A stretch of DNA of 14,791 nt from Planctomycetota bacterium (lineage in GTDB: Bacteria; Planctomycetota; GCA-002687715; DRQF01), in assembly GCA_015485455.1 (NCBI GenBank), contig WFTN01000548.1, positions 1 to 14,791 on the forward strand, written 5' to 3'. Every line of letters starts with the position of its first letter. The first letter of the stretch is position 1. The notes beneath the pieces were generated by a model. It searched no databases and was not told the origin of the DNA. It saw only the letters and a program-made list of their open reading frames with translations. The position numbers were made by a program, and so were the translations under genes. Shown piece by piece: positions 14,351 through 14,791 of the stretch.

Positions 14351-14791
14351 TCAGTTGGAGAGTTCTTGAGAAGAAATAGGGACTGGGACGCTGCGAATGA
14401 TTTCATCGATTATTTGTGCCATGGAACCTCCGGCGTATTCCAGCTTGGCGTCAGCGATGAGTCGATGGCCGAAAACGGAGGGAGCCACCTCTTTGATGTC
14501 GTCAGGGGACACGTAAGTCGCTCCTCGGAGATAGGCCCAAGCCTGGGCTGTTTTCATCAATGCGAGACTTCCTCGGGGGCTTAGACCCAGTCGGAGGTTG
14601 GCGTGGGATCGAGTTGCATGGGCCATAGCAACGATGTAAGTGCGAATCTCATTGGTCACTTTGACCCGCGATGACAGTTCTTGGCAATGGCAAAGTTGTT
14701 CAGCGTTCATGACTGATTTGAGCTGGTCAATTGGTTCTGAAAGTTGGTGGCTTTCGAGGATGCGCTCTTCGCTGCGGGCATCAGGATAGCC
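14351..14791 (-). CDS. MoxR family AAA+ ATPase (partial, N-terminus off window)
   Basis: The frame is open to the right edge, giving the last 146 residues. It starts in the AAA core end GYPDARSEERIL, typical of the MoxR lid junction, and continues through an AAA_lid_2-like helical region with SPRGSLALMKTAQAWAYL and GATYVSPDDIKEVAPSVFGHRL. The Walker A and B motifs lie outside the window, so their integrity cannot be judged. MoxR ATPases act as chaperones, often together with von Willebrand A-domain proteins. The stop at 14351 is 7 bases before the DUF58 start, so this is the first visible gene of a MoxR-DUF58-transglutaminase operon. Confidence 0.95.
   Translation of the reverse strand, partial: GYPDARSEERILESHQLSEPIDQLKSVMNAEQLCHCQELSSRVKVTNEIRTYIVAMAHATRSHANLRLGLSPRGSLALMKTAQAWAYLRGATYVSPDDIKEVAPSVFGHRLIADAKLEYAGGSMAQIIDEIIRSVPVPISSQELSN

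Noticed and set aside
1..14791. Defence island, prophage, IS element, CRISPR or toxin-antitoxin system
   Set aside because: No transposase, integrase, nuclease-helicase, repeat-spacer array or small toxin-like pair was found on either strand; every stretch is accounted for by conserved genes and short gaps.

Overview
The window comes from a bacterial chromosome, most likely a Gram-negative. The reasons are a signal-peptide-bearing class C type acid phosphatase, a TgpA-like transglutaminase with a large extracytoplasmic domain, and the mix of housekeeping genes. Base composition looks moderate and even, with no island of clearly different composition. I see no tRNA, rRNA, insertion sequence, phage gene, CRISPR array or toxin-antitoxin pair. 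Taxonomy below this level cannot be fixed from the sequence alone; the MoxR-DUF58-transglutaminase cluster and the aspartate-rich HemB occur in several phyla.

Layout, left to right. (1) 1-1799, minus strand, cut by the left edge: a two-domain flavoprotein, an FAD monooxygenase fused to an Old Yellow Enzyme reductase, of the 2-aminobenzoyl-CoA monooxygenase/reductase or salicylyl-CoA 5-hydroxylase type. It is preceded by its own likely promoter. (2) 1927-4736, minus strand: an IMPACT/YigZ family gene overlapping tex by ATGA, probably one translation unit. (3) 4924-7852, plus strand, divergent from (2): hemB (porphobilinogen synthase) then htpG (Hsp90), 16 bases apart and each with a strong Shine-Dalgarno. 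(4) 7928-8752, minus strand: a biotin-protein ligase, convergent with htpG across a 13-bp hairpin. (5) 8747-9046, plus strand: a small thiamine-binding/UPF0045 protein whose start codon lies face to face with that of the biotin ligase. (6) 9073-10802, minus strand: a secreted HAD acid phosphatase/5'-nucleotidase overlapping an EamA (DMT) transporter by ATGA. (7) 10910-14791, minus strand, cut by the right edge: MoxR ATPase (C-terminal part), DUF58 protein and TgpA-like membrane transglutaminase, tightly packed (7-base gap, then GTGA overlap).

Several database-style long reading frames start upstream of the real genes. I moved the starts of the IMPACT protein, the phosphatase, the transglutaminase, the DUF58 protein and the thiamine-binding protein inward, using Shine-Dalgarno sites, overlaps with neighbours and family length.

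Most of the region is well-known housekeeping or conserved-cluster content; I do not see a clearly new defence or mobile system. The best leads are the phosphatase-EamA pair as a possible route for salvaging phosphorylated vitamins or nucleotides, the hemB-htpG pair as a possible chaperone-tetrapyrrole link, and the CoA-thioester flavoprotein fusion with no pathway partners in view. There is no gene-free stretch longer than about 190 bases.
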